From contig NZ_CAJUHF010000024.1 in NCBI RefSeq assembly GCF_910585845.1, positions 1 to 49,523 of the forward strand: 49,523 nt of DNA. Reading direction: 5' to 3'. Source of the stretch: an uncultured Bacteroides sp. (GTDB taxonomy: Bacteria; Bacteroidota; Bacteroidia; Bacteroidales; Bacteroidaceae). The number at the start of each line of letters is the position of its first letter. Within the stretch, counting starts at the first letter, position 1. This document shows, piece after piece, positions 15,757 through 23,997 of the stretch. The translations under genes were made by a program, and so were the position numbers. The notes below the pieces were generated by a model. That model had not been told where the DNA came from. It ran no database searches and was given only the letters and a program-made list of their open reading frames with translations.

Positions 15757-15926
15757 CAATTAAACAGGTGGCAAGCACAAGCTACGGGCAACAGGTCGTT
15801 TTCAGTATGATAGTCGAAAAAAAGAGGTATCAGACCACCCGAACAGTCCGGCTATCGACAGGTCCTAGCGTAAGCTCGTCACGAATCAATGCAATATGAA
15901 TTTAACTTTAACAATGTTACTAAAAA
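15757..15926 (+). ncRNA. Structured 5' leader, candidate cis-regulatory RNA
   Basis: This roughly 170-nt untranslated stretch is richer in G and C than nearby spacers. It shows potential long-range pairing: GGTGG at 15767-15771 with CCACC at 15835-15839, and GATAGTCG at 15809-15816 with CGGCTATC at 15849-15856 (one G-U pair). These two helices interleave, as in a pseudoknot. I do not recognise a named riboswitch. The downstream enzyme is in polyamine synthesis, so a polyamine or related ligand would be the first guess. Confidence 0.35.
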
Positions 15927-17120
15927 ATGGGTAAAGTTCTTATTATCGGTGCAGGCGGTGTAGGTACCGTCGTTGCGCACAAAGTGGCTCAAAATCCGGA
16001 TGTATTCACAGACATCATGATTGCAAGCCGCACAAAGTCTAAATGTGACGCTATCGTAAAAGCAATCGGTAACCCCAACATCAAGACCGCACAGGTGGAT
16101 GCCGACAATGTAGACGAACTGGTAGCTCTGTTCAATGACTTCAAACCCGAAATCGTGATAAACGTAGCACTCCCCTATCAGGACCTCACCATCATGGAAG
16201 CTTGTCTGAAGAGCGGAGTAAACTATCTGGATACAGCCAACTACGAGCCGAAAGATGTAGCCCATTTTGAATACAGTTGGCAATGGGCATACAAGAAACG
16301 TTTCGAAGAGGCTGGTCTGACTGCTATCCTCGGTTGTGGTTTCGACCCGGGAGTGAGTGGCGTCTACACTGCATACGCAGCCAAGCATCACTTCGATGAA
16401 ATGCAATACCTGGACATCGTGGACTGCAACGCTGGTAACCATCACAAGGCATTCGCCACCAACTTTAATCCAGAAATCAACATCCGCGAGATTACCCAGA
16501 ACGGACGCTTCTACGAAAACGGCGAATGGATAACCACCCAGCCAATGGAAATACACAAAGACCTGACCTATCCCAACATTGGGCCGCGCGACTCCTATCT
16601 GCTCTATCACGAAGAGCTGGAATCGCTGGTGAAGAACTTCCCCACCATCAAGCGCGCACGCTTCTGGATGACATTCGGACAGGAATACCTGACCCACTTG
16701 CGCGTAATCCAGAATATCGGCATGGCGCGCATCGACGAAGTGGACTATAATGGAATGAAGATCGTTCCGTTGCAATTCCTGAAAGCCGTATTGCCCAACC
16801 CGCAAGACTTAGGCGAAAACTACGAGGGAGAGACCTCCATCGGATGCCGCATCCGTGGCGTGAAGGACGGAAAAGAGCGTACGTACTACGTCTACAATAA
16901 TTGCAGCCACCAGGAAGCCTATAAGGAGACCGGCATGCAAGGCGTGAGCTACACTACGGGCGTTCCTGCCATGATAGGTGCCATGATGTTCCTGAAAGGT
17001 TTGTGGAAAAGACCGGGTGTATGGAATGTAGAGGAGTTCGATCCCGACCCGTTCATGGAGCAACTGAACAAGCAGGGGTTGCCTTGGCATGAGGTGTTCG
17101 ACGGAGATTTGGAGGTATGA
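15927..17120 (+). CDS. Carboxynorspermidine dehydrogenase (saccharopine dehydrogenase family)
   Basis: The 397-residue protein has an N-terminal Rossmann fold, GAGGVGTVVAHK at residues 8-19, and the overall form of the saccharopine dehydrogenase family. It closely resembles the carboxynorspermidine/carboxyspermidine dehydrogenases that condense a diamine with aspartate semialdehyde using NADPH, an alternative route to spermidine used by gut Bacteroidota. Motifs such as CGFDPGVSGVY near 137-147 and the glycine-rich TTGVPAMIGAMM near 340 agree with that group. The decarboxylase partner is not in the window. A peroxiredoxin gene follows after 59 nt. The long structured leader suggests post-transcriptional control. 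Confidence 0.88.
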   Translation: MGKVLIIGAGGVGTVVAHKVAQNPDVFTDIMIASRTKSKCDAIVKAIGNPNIKTAQVDADNVDELVALFNDFKPEIVINVALPYQDLTIMEACLKSGVNYLDTANYEPKDVAHFEYSWQWAYKKRFEEAGLTAILGCGFDPGVSGVYTAYAAKHHFDEMQYLDIVDCNAGNHHKAFATNFNPEINIREITQNGRFYENGEWITTQPMEIHKDLTYPNIGPRDSYLLYHEELESLVKNFPTIKRARFWMTFGQEYLTHLRVIQNIGMARIDEVDYNGMKIVPLQFLKAVLPNPQDLGENYEGETSIGCRIRGVKDGKERTYYVYNNCSHQEAYKETGMQGVSYTTGVPAMIGAMMFLKGLWKRPGVWNVEEFDPDPFMEQLNKQGLPWHEVFDGDLEV

Positions 17121-17179
17121 CCCTAATCCGCCATTCTTAGTTTTTAGGTTTAATCATATATTCTGATATCGAATAGATT

Positions 17180-17626
17180 ATGCAAATCGGAGATAAAGCG
17201 CCCGAAATACTGGGCATCAACGAGAGAGGCGAAGAAGTCCGTCTCAGCAACTATAAAGGGAAGAAGATAGTACTCTACTTCTATCCCAAAGACATGACCT
17301 CAGGATGTACGGCGCAAGCCTGCAACTTGCGGGACAACTACTCTGAACTGTGCAAGGCCGGCTACGAGGTAATCGGCGTAAGCGTAGACAACGAGAAGTC
17401 GCATCAGAAGTTCATTGAGAAAAATGAACTCCCCTTCACCCTCATTGCAGACACGGAGAAGAAACTGGTGGAGCAATTCGGAGTATGGGGAGAAAAAAGC
17501 ATGTATGGACGCAAGTATATGGGAACCTTCCGCACTACTTTCATCATCGACGAAGAAGGGGTGATAGAGCGCATTATAACGCCCAAGGAAGTGAAGACCA
17601 AAGACCATGCCGCACAAATCCTGTAA
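17180..17626 (+). CDS. bcp: Thioredoxin-dependent peroxiredoxin, Bcp type
   Basis: This 148-residue thiol peroxidase reduces hydrogen and organic peroxides with electrons from thioredoxin. The active-site segment TSGCTAQACNLRD near residues 39-51 gives the peroxidatic cysteine and, five residues on, the resolving cysteine typical of the Bcp/PrxQ class. FYPKDMTSG precedes it, and TTFIIDEEG near 122 completes the thioredoxin-like fold. It lies between the polyamine gene and recA, all on the plus strand. Confidence 0.93.
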   Translation: MQIGDKAPEILGINERGEEVRLSNYKGKKIVLYFYPKDMTSGCTAQACNLRDNYSELCKAGYEVIGVSVDNEKSHQKFIEKNELPFTLIADTEKKLVEQFGVWGEKSMYGRKYMGTFRTTFIIDEEGVIERIITPKEVKTKDHAAQIL

Positions 17627-17651
17627 ATGTAACTTCACGACGGAGCGAAAA

Positions 17652-17694
17652 GGAGTTATCGGAACGGATGATGCGATAGCTCCTCCGGTTCCGA
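17652..17694 (+). promoter_or_regulatory. Two overlapping alternative hairpins ahead of recA
   Basis: GGAGTTATCG (17652-17661) can pair with CGATAGCTCC (17674-17683), 9 of 10 by Watson-Crick and one G-U. TCGGAAC (17659-17665) can pair with GTTCCGA (17688-17694). The two stems share bases and exclude one another. The first could be the bcp terminator without a T-run; the pair could also be a recA leader switch. No SOS-box-like site is seen. Confidence 0.35.
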
Positions 17695-17731
17695 CTATTA
17701 AATAAACAACTAATCATTAATCACTAAAATA

Positions 17732-18769
17732 ATGGCAAAGAAAGACGAACTTAATTTTGAGAGCGAAAATAATACGGCTCCCAGCGAAAAGCTGAAAGCG
17801 CTGCAAGCTGCAATGGACAAGATAGAGAAGAGCTTCGGTAAAGGCTCTATCATGAAAATGGGAGATGAAAGCATTGAGCAAGTAGAAGTAATCCCCACAG
17901 GTTCTATCGGACTGAACGTGGCACTTGGCGTGGGTGGTTATCCACGCGGGCGTATCATCGAGATCTATGGTCCGGAATCTTCCGGTAAGACCACACTGGC
18001 AATCCATGCCATCGCTGAGGCGCAAAAGATGGGGGGTATCGCCGCATTCATTGATGCAGAACATGCCTTCGACCGTTTCTACGCTGCCAAGCTAGGTGTG
18101 GACGTAGATAACCTGCTGATTTCGCAACCGGACAACGGAGAACAGGCATTAGAGATAGCAGAACAGTTGATCCGTTCTTCCGCCATCGACATCATCGTGG
18201 TGGACTCTGTGGCTGCCCTGACCCCGAAAGCTGAAATCGAAGGAGACATGGGTGACAATAAGGTAGGCTTGCAGGCACGCTTGATGTCGCAGGCTTTACG
18301 CAAGCTGACCTCTGCCGTCAGCAAGACGCGCACAACGTGTATCTTCATCAACCAGTTGCGTGAAAAGATCGGCGTAATGTTCGGCAATCCGGAAACGACT
18401 ACCGGTGGTAATGCACTGAAGTTCTATGCTTCCGTACGTTTGGACATCCGTGGTGGTCAGGCTATCAAGAATGGTGATGAGGTACTGGGCAAACAGACCA
18501 AAGTGAAAGTCGTGAAGAACAAAGTGGCACCTCCTTTCCGCAGAGCAGAATTTGACATCATGTTCGGCGAAGGTGTATCCCGTTCTGGCGAAATCATCGA
18601 TTTGGGTGCTGAGTTGGGTATCATCAAAAAGAGTGGTTCTTGGTTCAGCTACAACGACACGAAGCTGGCTCAAGGGCGTGATGCAGCCAAGCAAGTCATT
18701 GCCGACAACCCTGAATTGGCAGAGGAACTGGAAGGACTGATTTTCGAGGCTTTGAAGAAAGAGAAATAA
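17732..18769 (+). CDS. recA: Recombinase RecA
   Basis: RecA forms filaments on single-stranded DNA and drives strand exchange and LexA-type co-protease activity. The 345-residue chain has the expected length. It carries Walker A GPESSGKTT near residues 76-84, the Walker B region IIVVDSVAALTPKAE near 152-166, loop L2 near residues 205-225 with FINQLREKIGVMFGNPETTTGGNALK, and an acidic C-terminal helix. It follows bcp with a gap of 105 nt that contains a structured segment. A strong terminator follows the stop. Confidence 0.98.
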   Translation: MAKKDELNFESENNTAPSEKLKALQAAMDKIEKSFGKGSIMKMGDESIEQVEVIPTGSIGLNVALGVGGYPRGRIIEIYGPESSGKTTLAIHAIAEAQKMGGIAAFIDAEHAFDRFYAAKLGVDVDNLLISQPDNGEQALEIAEQLIRSSAIDIIVVDSVAALTPKAEIEGDMGDNKVGLQARLMSQALRKLTSAVSKTRTTCIFINQLREKIGVMFGNPETTTGGNALKFYASVRLDIRGGQAIKNGDEVLGKQTKVKVVKNKVAPPFRRAEFDIMFGEGVSRSGEIIDLGAELGIIKKSGSWFSYNDTKLAQGRDAAKQVIADNPELAEELEGLIFEALKKEK

Positions 18770-18789
18770 ACAAATTCATTCGTATAAGG

Positions 18790-18819
18790 AAAAGGGGAGC
18801 CGGTTTCGGTTCCCCTTTT
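18790..18819. terminator. recA terminator
   Basis: AAAAGGGGAGCC and GGTTCCCCTTTT form a stable stem around a short TTTC-type loop, with A- and T-tracts on both sides, so it can act in both directions between convergent recA and the DUF4252 gene. Confidence 0.8.
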
Positions 18820-18850
18820 CTACAACCATTTACACCTATCAGCTGACGCT

Positions 18851-19594
18851 TCACTCCCAGTTCTTAAAACGCTCTTCCAGCATCTCCATGCTCTTTTCAA
18901 AGCGCTTCCACTGATCAGCATTCATCCGCTTTTTCAGATATTCGCTATCTTTCAATTTAGTTATGTCTTTCAGGCTCTCCAATCCTTTTAGGCCCTCCAG
19001 GTTCTTCAGATTCTCCAGACCTTCCAATCCTTTCAGTTCTTCCAGTCCCTTTAGGCCGCCCCATATATCAGCACTACCCAAGGTGCTATTGCCATCAATG
19101 TAATAGATGCTACCACCCTCGTTCATGCTGGTATTCTGATACATCATGATGTTCTGAATGTCTTTCAGAGTCATCTCTCCCACCAAATAAATGAACTTCA
19201 AGGTAGCGGCACCGTCGATAATCATGATCAGCTCCTTCACTTTGTCGCCCTTCCTATTGATGTAGAACTCGGAACTTGAGACGTTTCCTTTCTGCTTCAT
19301 CAACAGTTCATATTTGGAAGCCTGCACCAGCGTACGCAAGTCCTTACGCATGTCCTTCTTGACAATGTTGTCCATCGTAGAAAGAATCTGCACACAATCC
19401 AACTGACCGGACACCTTTCCTATATAGATATCCTTCGTGAAGAGATTGGAGTTCATTTCGATCATTGCCTTCGAGATATAGACCGAAGAGACTCCTTTCA
19501 TGTCATTGTAAGTATTGAATATGTTTTTCTGCGCATGGCAGAGCAGGGGTAACATCAGCAACACACCTGCCAATAAGATCTTGTTGAGTTTCAT
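18851..19594 (-). CDS. DUF4252-family secreted protein with leucine-every-third repeat
   Basis: A signal peptide covers residues 1-22 and ends at CHAQ, so the protein is exported. Residues about 25-170 match the Bacteroidota DUF4252 pattern (FNTYNDMKGVSSVYISKAM near the start). At about 179-208 it carries an unusual run in which leucine occurs at every third position (GLKGLEELKGLEGLE and so on), followed by a charged helix. The gene is last in an ECF sigma / anti-sigma / DUF4252 operon, 6 nt after the anti-sigma gene. It may be a target or sensor arm of that sigma factor; its function is unknown. Confidence 0.8.
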   Translation of the reverse strand: MKLNKILLAGVLLMLPLLCHAQKNIFNTYNDMKGVSSVYISKAMIEMNSNLFTKDIYIGKVSGQLDCVQILSTMDNIVKKDMRKDLRTLVQASKYELLMKQKGNVSSSEFYINRKGDKVKELIMIIDGAATLKFIYLVGEMTLKDIQNIMMYQNTSMNEGGSIYYIDGNSTLGSADIWGGLKGLEELKGLEGLENLKNLEGLKGLESLKDITKLKDSEYLKKRMNADQWKRFEKSMEMLEERFKNWE

Positions 19595-19600
19595 AATCGT

Positions 19601-20128
19601 TTATCTTTGTATTTCCTTTTTCACTTCTTGCACCACTTTCCTCATATCAGCCTGAGTCTCTTCCACCTGCGTGATGCCTTGGTTTAGGTTGGTTGAGACC
19701 TCTATCAGCGTTGCCTGTAGCACGCGATAGGCTTCTTCCGGATCGGAGAATGTATCTTGTGGCGTAGGCACGCAGACATCATGCCTCATCCAACCGACTC
19801 CATAGCCGATGCCGACAAGCAACAATACGGTAGCGGCAACGCCCCTGATCCAACGCCAGTTGCGTTTGGCCCTGTTCACACGGAAGAAATGACGTTCTTC
19901 TTCCGCCTTTTCATCAATCAGCAGGGTCAGTTTGTCTTCCAATCCCGCAGGTACCTTCATATCCATTTCTGCCGCCTGACAAAGGGTGAGAAAAATCTCT
20001 TTCTCCTTCAGCAGCCGTTCGGGAACCTCCTTTGTCCTGAAATAATCTCTCAGCGCCTCTTCTTGGCTCTCGGTAGTGTTCCCCTCATAAAACTCGGCGA
20101 GTAGCCTTTCAATTTCCTCAACTTTCAT
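19601..20128 (-). CDS. Membrane-anchored anti-sigma factor (predicted)
   Basis: The 175-residue product has an N-terminal helical region suited to bind a sigma factor, one transmembrane helix near residues 97-113 (GVAATVLLLVGIGYGVG), and a short extracytoplasmic tail. The start MKVEEIERLL is preferred. An upstream in-frame extension to 20203 would run through sigma-factor coding sequence and reads as shadow peptide. With this start the gene overlaps the sigma gene by 11 nt, which suggests translational coupling. Its place directly after an ECF sigma gene is the main support for the role. Confidence 0.8.
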   Translation of the reverse strand: MKVEEIERLLAEFYEGNTTESQEEALRDYFRTKEVPERLLKEKEIFLTLCQAAEMDMKVPAGLEDKLTLLIDEKAEEERHFFRVNRAKRNWRWIRGVAATVLLLVGIGYGVGWMRHDVCVPTPQDTFSDPEEAYRVLQATLIEVSTNLNQGITQVEETQADMRKVVQEVKKEIQR

Positions 20129-20624
20129 TGTTATTCCATTTATTAAATTCCTCACGTATCTTCTTCCTCGCCCGGGACAGCAGTACACGGACGTTCGTAG
20201 CATTCAGACCGGTCAGCCGTTCTATCTCCTCGTAAGAACAACCTTTGACGTCACGCAGATTCACAATCCGTTGCTGTTGCTCAGGCAGATGGGAAATGAT
20301 GTCTTTCACTTGCCGTACTTCGTCGCGCATTTCCAGATTGTCTGTTTGAGAGACGTCCTGTATGGCGGTCAACTCTATCGTCTGCCTGGACAAGAGGTAC
20401 TTTCCCGAACGAAGCAAGTCAAAGCACATGTTCTTCACCAGAGTGACACTGAATGCTTCCGGATTGCTGATAGCCGTCAGCCCTTCGCGCTTGTCCCACA
20501 GCTTCAGATAGGCTTCCTGCACCAAGTCTTCCGCATCCGCCGCGTTCTCCAGCAGGCGGTAGGCTACGCAGTATAACTTGCGGTGATAGGGCAAAAACTC
20601 TTTTTTAAAATGCTCAGCATCCAT
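20118..20624 (-). CDS. ECF-family RNA polymerase sigma factor
   Basis: The 168-residue protein has sigma region 2 (AYRLLENAADAEDLVQEAYLKLW at about 22-44, with the usual DAEDLVQE core) and region 4 (about 105-160, with LPEQQQRIVNLRDVKGCSYEEI and LLSRARKKI). It lacks regions 1.1 and 3, as ECF factors do. The next gene encodes its probable membrane anti-sigma factor and overlaps it by 11 nt. An ECF-like promoter lies 44-75 nt upstream, which suggests autoregulation. Confidence 0.93.
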   Translation of the reverse strand: MDAEHFKKEFLPYHRKLYCVAYRLLENAADAEDLVQEAYLKLWDKREGLTAISNPEAFSVTLVKNMCFDLLRSGKYLLSRQTIELTAIQDVSQTDNLEMRDEVRQVKDIISHLPEQQQRIVNLRDVKGCSYEEIERLTGLNATNVRVLLSRARKKIREEFNKWNNNES

Positions 20625-20667
20625 CGGCTTTTCTGTATCTCGATCCTGTTTATTTATGGTATTTGCT

Positions 20668-20699
20668 GATTAGACGTACGAAGGCGGTATTTTGTTACA
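20668..20699 (-). promoter_or_regulatory. ECF-type promoter of the sigma operon
   Basis: On the minus strand TGTAACA (20693-20699) and CGTCTAATC (20668-20676) are 16 nt apart. AAC at -35 and CGTC at -10 are the hallmark of ECF-dependent promoters. This is probably the target of the sigma factor encoded just downstream. Confidence 0.6.
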
Positions 20700-20710
20700 G
20701 GAAAGAGAGA

Positions 20711-20752
20711 AAAAAAATCGCTCCTGCCAGTTTCATGAACTTGCAGGAGCGA
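20711..20752 (-). terminator. Terminator of the yeiH-like gene
   Basis: TCGCTCCTGC and GCAGGAGCGA form a perfect 10-bp stem (20718-20727 and 20743-20752), followed on the minus strand by a run of seven T (20711-20717). Confidence 0.85.
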
Positions 20753-20834
20753 AATGCCTTCATCTGAGATGCAGATGCTTTTTACCCGAAAGGCAGACGG
20801 TCTTTTCCGCACAAGCCTCTTCCGAAGAGAGGAA

Positions 20835-21911
20835 TTATGCCAATACGGGTACCAGATATTTAGTCAGCAGATAGCCTCCGCCCACCAGCCAGATGTAGAG
20901 AAGGAAAGCCAAGACAAACGGTTTGGCACCTGCCTGTTTGAACTTGTCAATGCTGGTGTCTGTTCCCAGTGCCGTCATTGCCATGGTCAGCATAAAGGTG
21001 TCAATGTATTCTATCGCACCATTCAGAGGGATGTCTTTCACAGTCTCCGCCCCCGTCAGGTATTGCAAGAGGGAGTTCAGACAGATGATGCCAATGAAAC
21101 CAAACGCGAACCAAGGGATAGTAATCTTGCTCTTCACCGGACGACCCTCGGCGTCTGCACGCTTACGCCCTGCCAAGGCAAAACTCATGATGACCAATAC
21201 GGGCGCCAACATCATCACGCGTATCATCTTGGTAATCGTAGCCGGACCAGCAATACCCAGAGCATCCGTTGGGTCCATCGCATTGCCTGCACCTGCCACG
21301 TGGGCTACTTCGTGCAGGGTACTTCCCGTATAAATGGCCACTCCCATGTTGCCCAGCCCGTCAAGCAGTCCGGCGCGATACATGATGGGGTATAAGAACA
21401 TGGAAATCGTACCGAATATAACTACCGTAGAGACGGCAATGGCTGTCTTATGCCCTTCACATCTCACCACCGGCTCGGCACCCAGCACGGCTGCCGCACC
21501 GCAGATGGCACTGCCGGTAGAAGTCATCAGTGCCGTATCTTTATCTATCTTCAGCAGACGGCCGAACCAAATACCCAGAAATATGGTGCCTGCAACGATA
21601 ATCGTATCAATGACCACCGCCGGAAGCCCCACTTCTGCCACCTGCGTCAGTGTCAGGCGAAACCCATACAACACGATGCCGGCACGCAGCACTTGCTTGG
21701 TACAGAACTTGATGCCTGGCACCCACGTCTCCGGCAAGCGGTTGCGAAGACTGTTGGCATACACCATACCCAGGATGATGCCGACGATGAGCGGACTGAA
21801 TGACAGGCTCTTTACGAAGGGAATATCAGCTATGTAGAAAGCTGAAAAAGAAAATAAGGCAATCAGCAAAATACCATGCAGGGTGTTGCCTCTGTTTCCA
21901 TGACTGAACAT
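20835..21911 (-). CDS. YeiH/UPF0324-family membrane protein (putative sulfate exporter)
   Basis: The 358-residue protein is made of about ten hydrophobic helices and contains the family signatures GTSLHEVAHVAGAG near 212, SAICGAAAVLGAEP near 132 and FGFIGIICLNS near 273. YeiH-family proteins are predicted anion (sulfate) exporters of the inner membrane. A LysR-type regulator lies 118 nt upstream on the same strand, mirroring the enterobacterial yeiE-yeiH pairing. Confidence 0.88.
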   Translation of the reverse strand: MFSHGNRGNTLHGILLIALFSFSAFYIADIPFVKSLSFSPLIVGIILGMVYANSLRNRLPETWVPGIKFCTKQVLRAGIVLYGFRLTLTQVAEVGLPAVVIDTIIVAGTIFLGIWFGRLLKIDKDTALMTSTGSAICGAAAVLGAEPVVRCEGHKTAIAVSTVVIFGTISMFLYPIMYRAGLLDGLGNMGVAIYTGSTLHEVAHVAGAGNAMDPTDALGIAGPATITKMIRVMMLAPVLVIMSFALAGRKRADAEGRPVKSKITIPWFAFGFIGIICLNSLLQYLTGAETVKDIPLNGAIEYIDTFMLTMAMTALGTDTSIDKFKQAGAKPFVLAFLLYIWLVGGGYLLTKYLVPVLA

Positions 21912-22029
21912 ATTGTTTTGATTTAGTATGAATAATATTTATGTTTTAACTGGTGCAAAGATAAACCTTTCCATCTGTCTATGCTATTTCCATCTGATTA
22001 TACATGATAACCGAAAGTAATAATTGCCA

Positions 22030-22926
22030 CTAAAGCGTCCGGCTATGGTGTATGGCAAACTGCATGAAAGCGGGCACAAGGCCACTCTCCTGCCCTTGCT
22101 GACGGACAAAGCAGAAGTCACGGAGCATGGAAATATCCTTCAGTTCCACCACACGGAAGGTCCCTGCCGCCAGCTCCTTGCAAATAGAACGGATAGAGAT
22201 GATGCCCATGCAGTCGGTGCTCTCTAAAAAGAGTTTGATGCTTTCTGTACTGCCGAGATACATCAGCACATGAAGCGCAGAAAGCTTGATGTTATGCTGA
22301 GACAGGGCGCGTTCTATGACGTCGAGCGTGCCGGAGCCTCGTTCGCGGAGGACAAGAGGAATGTCCGTCAAATCTTCGGGAGCCAGTTCGTCGGAAACGG
22401 AAAGCTTGCTCTTGGCATGTACTACGGCAACCAGTTCATCTTCCAGAAACGGAGTATATTTCAGGTTGGGCGAACGGTGGACACCTTCCACCAGTCCCAA
22501 ATCGATACGATGTTCCTGCAAAGCAGTCTCTACCTCACGCGAGTTCCCGTTCATCAACGAAAGGTTTACCTGCGGAAACTTCTTGATGAACCGGGCAAGC
22601 AAAGGAGGCAAAACGTACTGGGCTATCGTAGTACTGGCTCCCAAACGCAACTCTCCCGTATATTCGTTATTCAGCAGATGCATCTCATACTCCAGCCGTT
22701 TGTAGTCTTCCAGAATCCGGTCGCAATGTTCCAACAGTAATTTGCCGGATTCTGTCAGGCTGATTTTGTTGCCTTGTCTGTCAAACAGACGTGTCTGATA
22801 GGCACTCTCCAGCTCTTGTATATGCTTTGTGATGGCAGGCTGACTGACGAACAGCTCCTGCGAGGCTTTCGTGAAGCTCAGATTCTTCGCTACGGACCGG
22901 AAAACTCTTAAACGAAAATCGGACAC
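22030..22926 (-). CDS. LysR-family transcriptional regulator (YeiE/CysB-like)
   Basis: The 298-residue regulator has an N-terminal winged helix (residues about 3-62, with FRSVAKNLSFTKASQELFVSQPAI) and a periplasmic-binding-protein-like effector domain (about 90-290). It lies upstream of the YeiH-like exporter on the same strand and most likely controls it. In enterobacteria YeiE is reported to respond to sulfite; the effector here is unknown. Confidence 0.9.
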   Translation of the reverse strand: MSDFRLRVFRSVAKNLSFTKASQELFVSQPAITKHIQELESAYQTRLFDRQGNKISLTESGKLLLEHCDRILEDYKRLEYEMHLLNNEYTGELRLGASTTIAQYVLPPLLARFIKKFPQVNLSLMNGNSREVETALQEHRIDLGLVEGVHRSPNLKYTPFLEDELVAVVHAKSKLSVSDELAPEDLTDIPLVLRERGSGTLDVIERALSQHNIKLSALHVLMYLGSTESIKLFLESTDCMGIISIRSICKELAAGTFRVVELKDISMLRDFCFVRQQGQESGLVPAFMQFAIHHSRTL

Positions 22927-22977
22927 AACGGTAATAGGAATTAAATGTTAATAATAGAGATGTTCAGTCACAATGCA

Positions 22978-23580
22978 TTATTTCAGTTCTTCAGCCTTAA
23001 TACCCAAAGCCCGCATCACGGAGTATCCCAACGAATCCCACCGGCATGCCGACGGGTGTTGTAACTTGTCCATACTGAACAAAAACACTTCTTTGGCTTT
23101 CTCGGGAGTTCTTTCTTTCAGGTTCTCGTTCAGGATATCCGTCAGTTTACCGCCATAGTTCTCCACCGAAGGCACCAACATCAGCCGTTTCACATCAGCA
23201 GAATTCAAAGCGATCGTCAAGAGGTCAAGATAGAGGTTCTCGCGTGAAACAAATCCTTCAGAAGAAACGGAGGTAAAGGATAATTCGCCCAATGAATTGG
23301 AAATCCCCACACCGTTCAAGTCGTTTTTCAAGTCGGATGGGTCGCAATGAGACAACGAACCAGCCTGTCCGTCATAGACAAACAGCACTTCTATCTGATT
23401 ACCACCCTCGCGGACGCCGGAATCCAATGCCACGTAAGTAGCCCACTCTTCCACATAAATGTCCTGCAATGGACGATTCAGCTGCATCTCAAAGTATTTC
23501 TTCATTCCTCCAACCACGGCATTAAAACATGCCACATCTACTAATATCACGTTCTCTGCGAGCTTTATATCATCAGTCAT
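22978..23580 (-). CDS. Conserved hypothetical protein (DUF6621-like)
   Basis: The 200-residue soluble protein has no signal peptide or membrane segment and no catalytic motif I can name. It begins MTDDIKLAENVILVDVACFN. It resembles a Bacteroidales family annotated as DUF6621; that name is from memory. An upstream in-frame ATG at 23634 would place a -7-like box (TATCTTTA) inside the coding region, so the internal start, preceded by an A/G-rich stretch, is preferred. It ends 52 nt before the LysR gene start and shares its strand. Confidence 0.7.
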   Translation of the reverse strand: MTDDIKLAENVILVDVACFNAVVGGMKKYFEMQLNRPLQDIYVEEWATYVALDSGVREGGNQIEVLFVYDGQAGSLSHCDPSDLKNDLNGVGISNSLGELSFTSVSSEGFVSRENLYLDLLTIALNSADVKRLMLVPSVENYGGKLTDILNENLKERTPEKAKEVFLFSMDKLQHPSACRWDSLGYSVMRALGIKAEELK

Positions 23581-23670
23581 AACATTTTCTTTTTTACATT
23601 CGAGCGATAAAGATACAATAATACTTTCATCCATGCATGCGATTTACTTAAAATTTGCATGTTACGGAAC

Positions 23671-23803
23671 GGTTCCTCCACTTAAAGTGAGGTAGAGAAG
23701 AAAAGAATTAGAGAGGTTAAAAGAGTTAGAGAATTAACAAGGAGTTATCAGCCGATCTCTCGGCTTAAGAGTTTAAACCGAGAGCTTTATTAAGTGGAGA
23801 ACC
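23671..23803. repeat. Inverted-repeat-bounded spacer segment
   Basis: GGTTCCTCCACTTAA (23671-23685) and TTAAGTGGAGAACC (23790-23803) are inverted copies with one extra base. Inside are GCCGA-TCTC-TCGGC and an alternative CTCTCGG/CCGAGAG pairing. The 133-bp segment has no coding sequence and might be a small palindromic insertion or a large terminator. Confidence 0.5.
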
Positions 23804-23941
23804 ATATTAAGTGGAAAGTAGAAAATGGAGAATGGAGAGCTAATGCATAAGGGAATAAAACCGTATGAGTCCCTATGCAAAGGAGTATCTTATGCCTTAC
23901 AAAGATATTTTTCCTAGAATAAAAACTCTATCTCAGCCCGC

Positions 23942-23997
23942 GAGATGTACATCTCAGCAGGCGAGATTTGTATCTCGCGAACTGAGATGTACATCTC
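23942..23997. repeat. Three GAGAT-N4-ATCTC dyads in exact 21-bp register
   Basis: GAGATGTACATCTC (23942-23955), GAGATTTGTATCTC (23963-23976) and GAGATGTACATCTC (23984-23997) have centres exactly 21 bp apart. Half-sites in the same register occur at 23930-23934 (ATCTC) and 24005-24009 (GAGAT). The first and third linkers, AGCAGGC and GCCTGCT, are reverse complements. Two helical turns per step would put all dyads on one DNA face. Confidence 0.8.

Noticed and set aside
15879..16805. 308-codon minus-strand frame opposite carboxynorspermidine dehydrogenase
   Set aside because: The plus-strand gene is clearly conserved, and the antisense peptide resembles no family.
20754..21395. Long plus-strand open frame (213 codons) opposite the yeiH-like gene
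   Set aside because: It is antisense to a well-supported membrane protein gene, and the peptide has histidine- and arginine-rich shadow composition.
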